This document shows positions 11,353 through 22,001 of a stretch of DNA of 64,000 bases, piece after piece (within the stretch, counting starts at the first letter, position 1; every line of letters starts with the position of its first letter). The notes beneath the pieces were generated by a model. The model was not told where the DNA came from. It did not search any database and saw only the letters and a list, made by a program, of their open reading frames with translations. The stretch lies in the NCBI GenBank assembly GCA_029964075.1, contig CM057148.1, positions 27,149,916 through 27,213,915 on the forward strand, written 5' to 3'. This DNA is from Patiria pectinifera. Taxonomy: Eukaryota > Echinodermata > Asteroidea > Valvatida > Asterinidae. The position numbers and the translations under genes were made by a program.

Positions 11353-11866
11353 AGCTACAGGCCATCGTTTGTAATTTGTGCATTTTGTTCGTTTGAAGCA
11401 ACAAAAGAGTTCAAAATCTAATGAAGGATACTGAGCAACTAACCTGAAGAAGTTTCAGCTAAGCTTCAGCTGTACATTCTGAGAAAAACAGCATTCTAAG
11501 ATCTCAATTTCAAATCAAAACTTACTGAATCATGTTTTGAATTGTTTTGAATTGCAGCCATACGCGACGTCGCGCACTGATCCGACGAATATAACAACCG
11601 CGCGCGCGTGTGCGTCGTTCCAATACTTGTGCACGCTGCGCTGAATAACAAAACGAACTACTAATTTCAATTTTCCTACGGTGCTTCTTAAGAATCACCG
11701 TTGGAAATGCCTTCTTTCGTTGATTACCTCAAAATGACAGCTTCCCAGAAAGAATAATTTCACAGGGAGTTTAGTTTCCTTACTATCTTTCAACCAAGTT
11801 TGTTTTTCAACAATAATTACGCCAGTTACTTTTCGGAAGGCTGCAAATGATGGACTCTAGCTCTAA
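11349..11866. mobile_element. MITE flanked by TTAA, same family as 21438-21989
   Basis: Body about 11353-11862. It aligns in reverse orientation with 21442-21985: the left end AGCTACAGGCCATCGTTTG matches the inverted right end there, and CAAATGATGGACTCTAGCT matches its left end. No coding sequence. The right flank is CTAA where TTAA is expected, so it is older than the 21.4-kb copy. Confidence 0.65.
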
Positions 11867-12284
11867 AAGTTGTGATTTTGAAGAATCAATCCTTTCAAAC
11901 ATAACGTTTGGACGTTGCGTTATTTAGCAAAGATTTGTATTAAACGTACGTACCCCTTTCGTCCCTTAACAACCGAAGCTACAGGTTTTTTTTTAGCAAA
12001 AAACGAGGCTACCATAATCCATATCGTACAGGCATCGCGATTTTTGAATAACAATTTTTTTGTTCGTACGAGACGTCACATGCATTATGGGCGCGCCCGG
12101 CATGCAATCTTCGAAATGCGCGCGCAGTAAGCTATGAATAGCCAATCAGCGTCATTCACGTCATCATCACAGCCAGGGGCTAGTGTAAGGAACGCGCACG
12201 CGCCCATGGAGTCGAGGCTGCGATGCACGTTCATGGTTTGAAGGAAATGACGTCATTTGAAAGAGACCTATTCGTGGATGTGCA
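11867..12284. other. No gene seen
   Basis: CpG-containing intergenic sequence; the small ORF near 11915 has no recognisable domain. Confidence 0.5.
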
Positions 12285-12754
12285 TTAAAGGGGCACTGCT
12301 TCCTTAAATCCACGAAATGTCCATGTTTGGGATTGTTTACTAACCCTATTTCAAACATCTGGTTGAAAGGAAACCAACCTAATGTCTTACGTTCCCGAGA
12401 AAAGACAAAAAATTCCAGTTGTTTACATCGGACACGAGAGTACCCATGCGTTTTTTTTATGTCGTTTCAGTCAATGAACGAGACACGTTGTGTCTGTCAC
12501 ATAAAATTACACACAGCATAAAATTACACGTCCGCGAACACTTTGTGGCTGGAATCACAACTAGCACGAACAACTCGACTTTTTGGGTGGCAAAAGTGGA
12601 CCCCGAATGTCGTTTTCGTACTCGTAACACAAGAATAACACAAAACGCCCAGTTTTTAAAGGACAGTTGTGCGGACGTTTATATCCTACTTTCAAAAGTT
12701 CTTTTCTTTCAAAGTGCTTTTGGCTCATTCTATCTAGGGTGCGGTGTCCCTTAA
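12285..12754. mobile_element. MITE flanked by TTAA
   Basis: TTAA-AGGGGCACTGC at the left and GCGGTGTCCC-TTAA at the right, about 470 bp. The ends are imperfect inverted repeats (about 8 of 10). The small ORF inside is not supported as a gene. Confidence 0.5.
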
Positions 12755-14506
12755 TAGTTTACTATAACGGGGCCGGCTGTGGATTTCATGGTGACTGTTT
12801 AGCCGAGTTTTGGCTAACTTGAGAGATGTTTTGTTTTTTGGGCAGATTTCTGCAAAAATGATTATTTGACAGAAAACATAGCAAATTTGAAAAAAAAATG
12901 GTACATTTGTTTAAAAAAGCTTCGATCTTTTCAAACAAACCCCTGCATAAAAGGACAGGTTGGCATAATAGGACAGGTTGGCTGGTCTAGGTGCAGGACT
13001 GGGAACCGGACTTCAGCGTAACGCAACAACATTTTGCCCGAAATTTACGCAATTTCATAACATCTTTTTGTGACTATAGATTATTTATATTTGTAATTTG
13101 AGCCTTAAGGCAATACTACAACATCTGCATTTGATTTTTAGTATTTGTAGGGTATTTCGAGTGATTCTGGGAAATTTGGCAGGTTTTTGATAAATTTGAC
13201 AGATTTGTGATGTGCATTTAGCAAAATTTAGCCATGACCTTTCGGTCACCCTGGTGGACATCTTAAAAACAATTTTCACTGTAGGCCTATACAATCGTCA
13301 TGTCTGATGTGAGCCGGAATCCGGGCTTTATTTGGTCTGACACTTTCCTAGTCAAAAGGTCACTTTTGCTATTTAAAGGTTCCGGGTCAACATGGCCTGG
13401 AAATGCAGAGAGTATCATTTTGACCATGAAGAATAACACCAGCGACACTAACATTAAAAGTGGGGGTTAGTGACAGCTTGGGGCTCAGTGAAGTTTGGAG
13501 GGCGGGTTTGAAGTGCAATTCAGGAATACAATCAGGTACATTAGCATTAAGCTTATTATTGTGTCCTCCTTTTTTCTAGTATAAAATAAGTCAGCGGCTG
13601 AACGGGGGCGGTGCGCTTGAAACTACACCCTATAATATCCGCCACTGATAGTGCGAAGTGATTAGCACCTGTTCAGTAAATTAACACACATTAATGTTGC
13701 AATAGAATATCAAGGTCCAATCTTAATCCTGGTGAACTGGATACAGAAAGTAACGAGACACTTTTCCACTTCCTTTTTTTTTCTTCATTTCTAATTCTTT
13801 CACAATCACCATGCTACTTAATTGCTTGACAACATAATGAAGGAAAACTGTATAGCTGTAAATAAAACTCAAGCGATAATAAGTGTTGGTAAATAAGGTT
13901 ACATGAATCTTAAAATAATGTAGCACATTTTACAGGTAATTGCGTATTAGTGGCTGTCGTGTATAAACAATCAACTAACAATGAAACGAAAGCGATAACG
14001 TAATAATATTTAATTTAAAGCCTCTCACTTTAGCGTAGTTCTTTGTATTAGAGTAATGTTTTCATGAGCATATGAAAAAAAACGGGGCATAGAACAGCTT
14101 CATAATATTACAACTTAAACTTACAGGAAAAAAAGACCACTTTTTAGTGAATAAACATAACAAAATAGCATAATTACACAAGAAGATAACAACTATACCT
14201 ACATAATTTAAATGATTGAAAACGCAGCTGTGTATCTCAATTAACTATAATTGTAATCCTCTCATTTTTATTTTCCAAGGTTTCTGAATGCCTTGTCGAT
14301 TTTGTGTACGCTAATGGTATGCATGATCATGAGCAAAACGTTTCACCTGTCAACCAAAAGAATCAAAATTATACATCGCTACAGCAATTCCATCTATCAC
14401 TAAGCGGTATGGTGTATATGAATAACAAGTGCATCACTTAATAAAAGGAATACTTTTTGCCTTCCTCTATTACTAACAGTTGACATTCAAAGGTCACCAT
14501 TTGAAA
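12755..14506. other. No gene seen
   Basis: About 1.75 kb of intergenic sequence. Short ORFs (13085-13294 and 13723-13926, minus) are low-complexity or domain-free. A coding-like base mix at 13300-13520 gives no recognisable protein. Confidence 0.5.
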
Positions 14507-14510
14507 ATAT

Positions 14511-14932
14511 TGTAACGGACAGTCTATGCACACATTTGTTGTCATTGCTTTCTAGCACTGGTGCTCCGGCGGAGGGGCTCCGGCGGCGCGCACCTGACCT
14601 GGATTTGGGTCTGGCTAGCGCGCGCTCCGGAAATAGGCTCTACAAATAGGTTGGCTAAGTGGGGTTCTTTTGTTCAATTGCGCGGGAAGAACTTGGCTGG
14701 ATTCCAGGGTTGGGTAAAGTTGTAACATTGTAATACATTTTGTGAAACTGTGCATGTCTATGCTGGGAATTGATCAGTTGCAGTTCTGGTAGCGGTGCGG
14801 CAAGTTGCCCGCAGACTCCGCATGGCGAAATAAATGAGATCTTCCTTCAGAGTTAGAAATCCCGTCTGTGTGTCCCCTTTTCTTGCGTTTTGCCGGATTT
14901 GGCGGACAAGAGCCCAGTAGGATCCCGCTACA
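14511..14932 (+). repeat. 5' LTR of the compact element
   Basis: Begins TGTAACGGACAG and ends GATCCCGCTACA. Contains GC-rich segments (CTCCGGCGGCGCGCACCTG) and GCGAAATAAATGAG, which holds a possible AATAAA signal. Nearly identical to 16572-16993. Confidence 0.93.
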
Positions 14933-14934
14933 AA

Positions 14935-14952
14935 TGGTGGCAGCGGTGGGAT
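14935..14952 (+). promoter_or_regulatory. Primer-binding site, tRNA-Leu type
   Basis: TGGTGGCAGCGGTGGGAT begins two bases after the LTR. From memory, it is an exact complement of the 3' end of metazoan tRNA-Leu(AAG) plus CCA. This is where minus-strand synthesis would be primed. Confidence 0.8.
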
Positions 14953-14982
14953 ATTGACGGGATTTTGGACTACTGACTGGAA

Positions 14983-16140
14983 ATGACGGAAAGCCGAGTC
15001 GCAGTTGAGATCGTGGACGCCATCAACGATGTCATCATTGACGTTCGGAAGGTGGGAGACTCCTTGGAGCGGCAGATTTGTGGATCAGCCCATTCCTCGG
15101 ACAGACGTAATCCACAGGCAACTGGTTCAGCGGTAGGTGTGTTGCAGAGGATCAACAAAATGATCGCCGAATTGGAAGCGATGTACAGCTCCGATGATTC
15201 TACCAGTGCGGATCAGGAAGAAGACGGACGAGCAAGCCTGTTCAGCGGTCCGGGGGCAGAAGTTGATGTTAGGCCGGGTTGTCGCGTGAATCGGGAGACC
15301 ACGAGTAGGGAGGCCGCTGCCAGCGATGATAGCCCTGCTGTTGACGTGGAGCCCCGTCCCGTGATACTGGCGAGCATGACGGCTGTCCATCGGATCGAGG
15401 TTCGTGGATGCACTGACTTTTCCAGTCCTGATCCAACTGTTGCGGAGGACTTTAGCTGCACATCGATAGCTCCATCGTTGCGGACATCTCCATCGATGCA
15501 CACAGATCCACCGTTGTGGACGGCTCCGCTGATGCATGCCGATCAGCCGGAGCACGCTGAACTCATCGACCGCCGTACTGCCGGGACAGCAACTCAGACC
15601 ACGGACAATCGACCACAAGACACTGACCTTCATGTTCAGGTGACGGCAACCGAGTCGGAGCGGCACTATCCCCCGGCGAAAGCAGCCCCACTGGAGCAAG
15701 CAACGACATTGACTTTCAGATCGCAGGTGCAGGTGACAGGGACAAGAACGGTAAGCCATCAGACTGCGGATCCGGCGATGCAGGACGCATCAAAGAAGAC
15801 GAGGCCGAAGGTACAGGGAGTACCACAGAGGACAGGATACCCGTTGATGCAGGGAGCATCAAAGGCTGGGAATCCGCCGGTGCAGGGTGCACCACAGAAG
15901 ATGAGGCCGCCGAAGAAGACAGGGAATCCGCCGGTGCGGGGTGCACCACAGAAGACGAGGCTGCGTGGACAGACACCACGGAAGACAACGTGGCCAAAGC
16001 AAGGTTGGGGAGTCAACGACCAGGTGGCTGGAGTGCAGCGACGTGACCTGTGTGCTTGGCTGAAGACACTCAAGCTTGCGAAGTGCAACACAGACAGAGA
16101 CTGGAGAGAAGTTCTCTCTTGGATGGACATTGTTTTGTGA
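14983..16140 (+). CDS. Orphan ORF of the compact LTR element, 385 aa
   Basis: The only long ORF of the element and uninterrupted. The first ~60 residues are mixed charged/hydrophobic and could be helical (AVEIVDAINDVIIDVRK). Residues ~75-270 are acidic and Ser/Thr/Pro-rich. Residues ~270-345 form Pro/Gly/Lys-rich degenerate repeats of 10-15 residues around PVQGAPQKT. The basic end has a CAWLKTLKLAKC segment. I see no zinc knuckle, protease, RT or integrase motif and do not recognise the family. By position it may be a gag-like or adopted protein. Antisense ORFs over the same stretch are shadows. Confidence 0.6.
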   Translation: MTESRVAVEIVDAINDVIIDVRKVGDSLERQICGSAHSSDRRNPQATGSAVGVLQRINKMIAELEAMYSSDDSTSADQEEDGRASLFSGPGAEVDVRPGCRVNRETTSREAAASDDSPAVDVEPRPVILASMTAVHRIEVRGCTDFSSPDPTVAEDFSCTSIAPSLRTSPSMHTDPPLWTAPLMHADQPEHAELIDRRTAGTATQTTDNRPQDTDLHVQVTATESERHYPPAKAAPLEQATTLTFRSQVQVTGTRTVSHQTADPAMQDASKKTRPKVQGVPQRTGYPLMQGASKAGNPPVQGAPQKMRPPKKTGNPPVRGAPQKTRLRGQTPRKTTWPKQGWGVNDQVAGVQRRDLCAWLKTLKLAKCNTDRDWREVLSWMDIVL

Positions 16141-16554
16141 AATAGTGAGGACATAAAGGACAGTTTCCAAGTAAAGTGAACAAGGAAAAAAAAACTGTAA
16201 AAGAATGTGTTGAAATTGTTGTAAGGTAGGCTAGTCGTCACGGTTTGTTGTATCATTGTTTGATTCTGTGCACCAGTGTGGGGGCTAGAATCAACGCTGA
16301 TCAACTTCCATTGAGGACACCCATTGATAAACAAAGTAAAGTGTTTGATTTCTCATGTTGTTTCTAAAATGTTCCCCTGTTGAAGAGGTTGTCATCATGG
16401 ATTGCTGGATTAATGTTTGATCTGAGTAACCATTTTGGGGACCAGATCAACGTTGCTCCACATCCTTTGAGGACACCCAATGTTGGGTTAAAGAAAATAA
16501 AAAAATCATGTAAAATGTGTTGTATATGTGCCCCTATTCAGGAGAATAGGCCCA

Positions 16555-16571
16555 ATTTAAGGAGGGGGTAG
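16555..16571 (+). promoter_or_regulatory. Polypurine tract of the compact element
   Basis: A purine-rich run (AAGGAGGGGGTAG) directly abuts the 3' LTR, the usual plus-strand primer site. Upstream, 16210-16500 holds two diverged tandem copies of a ~200-bp segment with TTGAGGACACCCA. Confidence 0.7.
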
Positions 16572-16993
16572 TGTAACGGACAGTCTATGTACACTTTTGT
16601 TGTCATTGCTTTCTAGCACTGGTGCTCCGGCGGAGGGGCTCCGGCGGCGCGCACCTGACCTGGATTTGGGTCTGGCTAGCGCGCGCTCCGGAAATAGGCT
16701 CTACAAATAGGTTGGCTAAGTGGGGTTCTTTTGTTCAATTGCGCGGGAAGAACTTGGCTGGATTCCAGGGTTGGGTAAAGTTGTAACATTGTAATACATT
16801 TTGTGAAACTGTGCATGTCTATGCTGGGAATTGATCAGTTGCAGTTCTGGTAGCGGTGCGGCAAGTTGCCCGCAGACTCCGCATGGCGAAATAAATGAGA
16901 TCTTCCTTCAGAGTTAGAAATCCCGTCTGTGTGTCCCCTTTTCTTGCGTTTTGCCGGATTTGGCGGACAAGAGCCCAGTAGGATCCCGCTACA
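16572..16993 (+). repeat. 3' LTR of the compact element
   Basis: 422 bp, same length and ends as the 5' LTR, two differences near the start. Followed by the ATAT duplication. Confidence 0.93.
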
Positions 16994-16997
16994 ATAT

Positions 16998-18427
16998 ATA
17001 TACAAGCAGCAAAACAAGACATCTGCAGTTTTAATTAAACAATAACATGTCAATAATATCACACTTTTGAGAAAATTGCATCTTCGTTAATCTTGCCGTA
17101 AGGCATGGTTTCCGTTGAAAGCCCTCCATTCACAATGTGCATTAATACATTTCAGTTGCACCCTCTTAGTGGTATGACGCCTCGGGACTATAATTCCCTC
17201 TGACGAATTTGTAACCGAAAGCAACTAAGCTAAATTCGGTGGTTTTGGGAGCAGTATTTAACAAACCTTTCTCGAGATGGTCAAGTCCTACAACCTTTGC
17301 AAGAGAAAATGATGTATAGTTTCTCTTTTTTTTCTTGGTTTCCACAGATTCCATTGTTTATTTGTAATCAAGTACGGTATTTAATTAAATTTTGGCTGTT
17401 TCGTTCGTAACTAAGTTTAACTAAGGATATTGTTTTATTTACAATACTGTAGAGCACTTTATAAGGCATAATCCACTACAGTTATCTTGTGGCATTTTGT
17501 AGTTTTGTACTGTATACATTATTATATGCTTTTATGTTGAATATTGTATGTTCTAATATTTTCCCCGTCATGCTCCCCAATGGTTATTGTTTTAACACAT
17601 TGTTTCGGTGAATCTTGCTTACTTTTAATTCAGGGAAAAGCCTTATGTACAACATCTAAATTATCTAAATAAGCAGCAAATATATACAGCACAATCAAAG
17701 TTACTAGCTTAAAAACTAGTAGAGAAAACTGCTTAAATCATCGATCATGTTAAACTTGTTTAACCTCGACTTTTTTTCCCCACAAGGGTCATAATCAGCG
17801 TCCAAACATAAACCCGGTCTTAAACGTCTCGTTTAAAACCAGCCAAACATATTTATTCCCATACCTTTTTGGAAGGCAACCTTCCGACGATGTCTTTTTC
17901 ACGAATTTCAGGTTAGTTTGCTGGTCATGTTCTGGAGCCTTTTCTATGAACGCAGCGTCAGATTGCATCCATCCTCCAAAAACTTCAACCCAAGACAACA
18001 CCCTGAAAGAAGCCATTTTAAGGATTTTTCAATATCAAAGTGACCTATTTTACTAACATTGTTTTCAGGCATGTTTTTACCATGAAATAGGAGACAAAAA
18101 AAAAAAGGTTTAACACTTTCGTGATACGCTACAATACCGGGCCGAGGGCGTAGCCATATGATTTTGTGAGCAAACCATGAAAGTGGCGTCTTAAAAAAAG
18201 TGTCGCATTTTCAAGCTCATGTACGTACCAATGGCCTTCTTGTACGACAGTATGAGTCAAGAGGACTTTATCAATACGTCGAGATGTATTGTTTTGGAGA
18301 AAGGTTCGACGCTAATCTCGCTATGCGGCGATTGTCACGGAGCAGTTTGCCCACGACTAGGCATTTTTTGTCTGTGAACATGATATAAGTTCGACTAGTT
18401 GGACTTGGCTAGTACACAAATATTGAG
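16998..18427. other. No clear gene; possible minus-strand exon at 17795-18016
   Basis: AT-rich sequence. The 73-aa minus ORF at 17795-18016 (MASFRVLSWVEVFGGWMQSD at its start) has coding-like composition and an acceptor-like TTTCTTTCAG near its start, but I recognise no family. The rest shows nothing. Confidence 0.4.
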
Positions 18428-18548
18428 CTGCTCAGCGTAAAATGGGAGCAATATTATCGCAAGGTAAATCTGGACTTTTCCATTGCAAGAGGCGAAGCCG
18501 AGTGAACTGGAAAAGTCCAGATTTTACCAAGCGATAATATTACTCCCA
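18428..18548. mobile_element. Short snap-back hairpin element
   Basis: AATATTATCGC and GGTAAATCTGGACTTTTCCA are mirrored by TGGAAAAGTCCAGATTTTACC and GCGATAATATTACTCCC, leaving a loop of about 25 bp. No coding capacity. Part of the arm (ATTATCGCAAGGTAAA) recurs near 10530. Confidence 0.7.
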
Positions 18549-18774
18549 TATGATGGGTCTCCTATACCCTAGGACAACTTAAGTTCAGATCTCGCCTATG
18601 GGTCACCTATACCCTGAGCTCCTTTCTCTTTGCCCCCTCACTGTGTACTGACACGCTATGACATGCATATCTAATGCCTTGTTCTCCATAACACAACCCA
18701 AATATGGCTTTACGTCTTGTGAGAAATGTTCCTTCATCACTTTACTTATTTAAAAGGTAAAATGAGGAGAGGTG

Positions 18775-18860
18775 AAAAACGCTCACTGGGATTCGAACTC
18801 GGATCACCTGATTGGAAGTAAGGACTTCTTCCAACCAGTCCACGAATGAGCTGCCAATCG
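18775..18860 (-). mobile_element. Possible tRNA-derived SINE head
   Basis: Read on the minus strand it has a B-box-like GAGTTCGAATCCCAG and a weak A-box-like GGCAGCTCATTCGTGG about 45 bp before it. The acceptor stem does not pair, so it is not a functional tRNA gene. Confidence 0.4.
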
Positions 18861-20469
18861 TCGGTGGTTTAAACAATAATATTCATTGTTATCTAACTTA
18901 TTCTTTAATTTCCCTAGACATCATGAATATGCATAACGCATACAATATTCATATTGTCCAATCTCGTTTGTGAAAAGAAATGTCGCGGCCGGCGTACGGG
19001 CAGACGACATTTCCCTGCAACGTTTTATTCTCTTTAATCGGCGAGGTTTTTCTTTCTAGCAAACGAATTCAATTGAAAATTGTGTGATATAATTTGCAAT
19101 ACCAAAAGTATAGGTTTTTTTTTCAAACTTCAAAATAATTTTTTTGGAAGAACACATTTTCTAAACCAGCATTTTATTGTCCCTGTTCAGGGGCCACCTT
19201 TGTTGCTGGCTGGTCTTAAACACTTCTGGCTGGTGCTTAATCATCCGTATGTGATGGGCTCTCGACCAAGACTATTTGTCGGAAATTTCGCCGTGAGTAG
19301 GACTTTGAGCACTGCCAACGAGTTAATCACGCTACGATTGTGATGTATCACTACTTTTGTGATGCACTTGTAGCAATTTCCCTCTGGCTATTTGGCAGTT
19401 TGGTCTGTGATCCTCACGTGCAAGAATCGTTTAACTTGGTAGGAGAAACCAACTTAAGCTTCAGAAGTGTGTTTAAAATGAAATTATTGAGTGCTACGAA
19501 TATATCTGGGAAGAATTAATGACATTGGTTTGTAAAAATGGTAAATCATGTCTGCTTTTACAATGCAATCCGCCTTCTGTTTGCCAGCTCCCCATCGAAC
19601 AAGAGAGGTCAAGGGTCCGTATTTACACAATTTTGCAGCAAATACTGCAAAATCAAAGCTACATAACAAATACACTTTAGAATTAGTTTTGAACATGATC
19701 TTTTTTGGATGATTTAAAGTCTGAACCAGGATCAAACTGTTTGCCAGAAATCTTATCACTGTGATGGTGGCCCTTTAGCACATTCGTTGTTAATTTCTCA
19801 CTCTAGTTATAATGTATCTCTATTATTGTACTCCTTTTTCAGCCCTTATTTACAAGGTTTATCCAAATTGTCATTTTAACACTTCGGCTGTAATGCATAG
19901 TCTATGTACATCACGTTCTTGTCCCCAACAGCATGACATCACCCTTCAATTTTCGTCGACCACTGGCAAATTTACCTTAGCGTCGCTGTTCTCTAATTTG
20001 GATTGACATCCCTTCCTCCAGCTGAACTGGAACCGCTGGCTTGTCCACTGATACTGAAGCCCTTAAGGATGACAGCTGTAAATGAAAAAAAAAATCTAAA
20101 CAGTTTGTTCCAAAAATTCTAAACTTTCATTCAAATGTTGACCTAAATCCGTCCCAATGTTTCTTAAAACTGATGAATGAAAGAATCGAAGTGATGATCT
20201 ACGGGGATGGGGTTGGCCGAGAGGGTCTAACCCCCCCCCCCCCGCAAAGCGCAAAAATGGGAAAAAGTCATGTCAAAAAAAATCATGCCTGGTCCCCTGA
20301 ATGCGATCCCATTGAGCCAAAGCCTTGGGTCCGTCACTGATAACCATTCAGATTTAATGGAACAGAATATTGTGCGCTCAAATAGCCAAGCTTTTAGCTT
20401 GCGTTGTCTTGTTTTCAATTAATGTACCTGGCCGTGCACGCGCGTTTTAGAGTTAGCTAACTTGAGATA
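18861..20469. other. No gene seen
   Basis: ORFs at 19080-19343 (+) and 19484-19759 (-) carry no recognisable domain. A C-run of about 15 lies near 20230. Further exons of the LRAT gene could lie here on the minus strand, but I cannot place any. Confidence 0.4.
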
Positions 20470-21039
20470 CTAACCTAGTTCTGCTGTTAACATTGTCCTC
20501 GTGATCGAATCAGAGCTATTAAAAAACGATTCTTTTCCTGGAGAGATCTGCTCACTGTGGTGTTCACCGTATCGACACAAATTCACGAAATGCTCGCAGT
20601 TGTTGTCGACGAGATCGTAAACAAGCGTCTGTCCTTCATTCTGATGCATGTACTTTGCCACTTCAATGGTCCATTCGGTATCCAGATGTGGCTTTAGAGT
20701 GTCTCTGAAGTTGTTGATCCTCACCATGCCAGAACCACCTAGAATCTTCTCAATAGTATCAGCTCGTATCTCGGGCTTTTGAGGGGCAGCATACGCTTTG
20801 CCTGATAGCTTCTTTCTGGCGAATCTCTTTCCTCCTTCGAATATACCGAAATGGATGACTGCGTGTTCTATACCTTGGTATGGACCGACATATAAACCCC
20901 AGTGGTAATACCAAAGTCTATCTGGGCCGTGGGTGAACTCCAGCCTATCACCCGGGCATAACTTAGCTTCCAATGCTGTAATATCTGTAGGTGAAGGCTT
21001 GTACCAGTCACTTACACCTTTGCCATTACTGAGTCCCAT
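20470..21039 (-). CDS. LRAT/PLAAT-domain acyltransferase, exon
   Basis: 189 codons from the ATG at 21039; the frame stays open to 21144, but an acceptor-like TTCCTCAG lies three bases before that ATG, so an upstream intron is possible. The domain starts with PGDRLEF, followed by YYHWGLYVG (first catalytic His), EHAVIHFG (second His) and NNCEHFVNLCRYG (catalytic Cys in the NCEHF box): the full triad of the LRAT/PLAAT (HRASLS) family. These enzymes move acyl groups between phospholipids and retinol or amines, or act as phospholipase A; which applies here cannot be told. The hydrophobic C-terminal anchor usual in the family is absent, and a donor-like GGTTAGT lies at the stop, so a further exon is likely. 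It lies opposite in strand to, and just upstream of, GPCR copy 3. Confidence 0.82.
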   Translation of the reverse strand: MGLSNGKGVSDWYKPSPTDITALEAKLCPGDRLEFTHGPDRLWYYHWGLYVGPYQGIEHAVIHFGIFEGGKRFARKKLSGKAYAAPQKPEIRADTIEKILGGSGMVRINNFRDTLKPHLDTEWTIEVAKYMHQNEGQTLVYDLVDNNCEHFVNLCRYGEHHSEQISPGKESFFNSSDSITRTMLTAELG

Positions 21040-21390
21040 TTCCTGAGGAAATCTGTCGTGTCTGATCACACGAAATACAGAAAGCGTCGTGCAATGGACC
21101 TTATCGCAGAAAGCCCGTTTTTGGCAGTGCGCATTTTCGCGCAAAGGACAGGGGTTAATTTTTTTGGGTAAACAAGAAACAGCTGATTTTGTTCGTCACG
21201 TCGCGCTGGTACATAGTTGCTGGAGCGGGCACTTTAAAAATGTAAACTTCTAGTTCTACTGATTACAAGCGGAAAGAGCAAACACAACGGCATTTCCAGA
21301 GATCCTCCTACCTCTACCATGGCCAGCCGATCTGCTGGGTAACGTTCCTGTTTCTCCACAAGTAAGAGTAACTTTCCAAATGTTTTTAAT
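21040..21390. other. No certain gene; start of GPCR copy 3 homology
   Basis: A short open stretch reads YHGQPICWVTFLFLHK up to a GTAAGA near 21361; it vaguely resembles an extracellular-loop CW motif of adhesion GPCRs but is too short to call. From 21391 the sequence matches the right flank of the Ty3 LTR in the other copies. Confidence 0.35.
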
Positions 21391-21437
21391 GATAAAAAGA
21401 ATTTTAACGTTATAACTGATTTAGAAGTCCATTTTGG

Positions 21438-21989
21438 TTAAAGCTATAGTCCATCATTTGCAGCTATCCGAAAAGTAGCTGGCATAATTATTGTTGAAAA
21501 ACATACTTGGTTGAAAGATAGTAAGGGGACTAAACTCCCTATGAAATTATTCTTTCTGGCAAGCTGTCATTTTGAAGTAATCAACGAAAGAAGGGAAGTT
21601 CCAACGGTGCTTCTTAAGACGCACCGTCGGAAAATTGAAATTAGTAGTTCGTTTTGTTATTCGGCGAAGCGCGCGCAAGCATTGGCATGATGCACACGCA
21701 CCCCCGGTTGCTATAATTCGTCGGATCAGTGCCCGACATCGCGTAGCTGCATTCGGCTCAGCGAGAACGTGTCTCGGACGCTGAATTTAGGCGCAATTCA
21801 AAACATGATTCAGCAAATTTTGATTTGAAATTGAGATCCTAGATTGCTGTTTTTCTCAGAATATACAGCTGAAGCTGAGGTGAAACTTCATCAGGTTAGT
21901 TGTTCAGTACCCGTCTTTAGATTTTGAGCACTTTTGTTGCTTCAAACGAACAAAATGCACAAATTACAAATGATGGACTATAACTTTAA
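21438..21989. mobile_element. TTAA-flanked MITE (piggyBac-like)
   Basis: Body 21442-21985 between two TTAA copies. Ends AGCTATAGTCCATCATTTG and CAAATGATGGACTATAACT are inverted repeats matching at 18 of 19 bases. In the other two GPCR copies the same place reads GGTTAATTGCTCC with a single TTAA, an empty site that confirms the insertion and its duplication. No coding capacity. A relative is at 11349-11866. Confidence 0.9.
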
Positions 21990-22001
21990 TTACTCCCTAA
22001 G

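Larger units (their letters stand above)
14507..16997 (+). mobile_element. Compact non-autonomous LTR retrotransposon (fossil, looks whole)
   Basis: Complete frame: 4-bp flanking duplication ATAT (14507-14510 and 16994-16997), 422-bp LTRs at 14511-14932 and 16572-16993, a primer-binding site, one ORF, a purine tract and the 3' LTR. About 2.48 kb between flanks. No protease, reverse transcriptase or integrase is present, so it would need proteins from another element. The LTRs differ at two of 422 positions by eye, so it is young. Inserted in otherwise silent DNA. Confidence 0.92.

Noticed and set aside
15127-16334. Long minus-strand ORFs over the compact LTR element
   Set aside because: They are antisense readings of the plus-strand ORF in GC-rich, repeat-containing DNA and carry no domain.
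21300-21362. Extracellular-loop exon of the GPCR (CWVT reading)
   Set aside because: Too short, no counterpart visible in the other copies, and the residues around CW do not fit the family.
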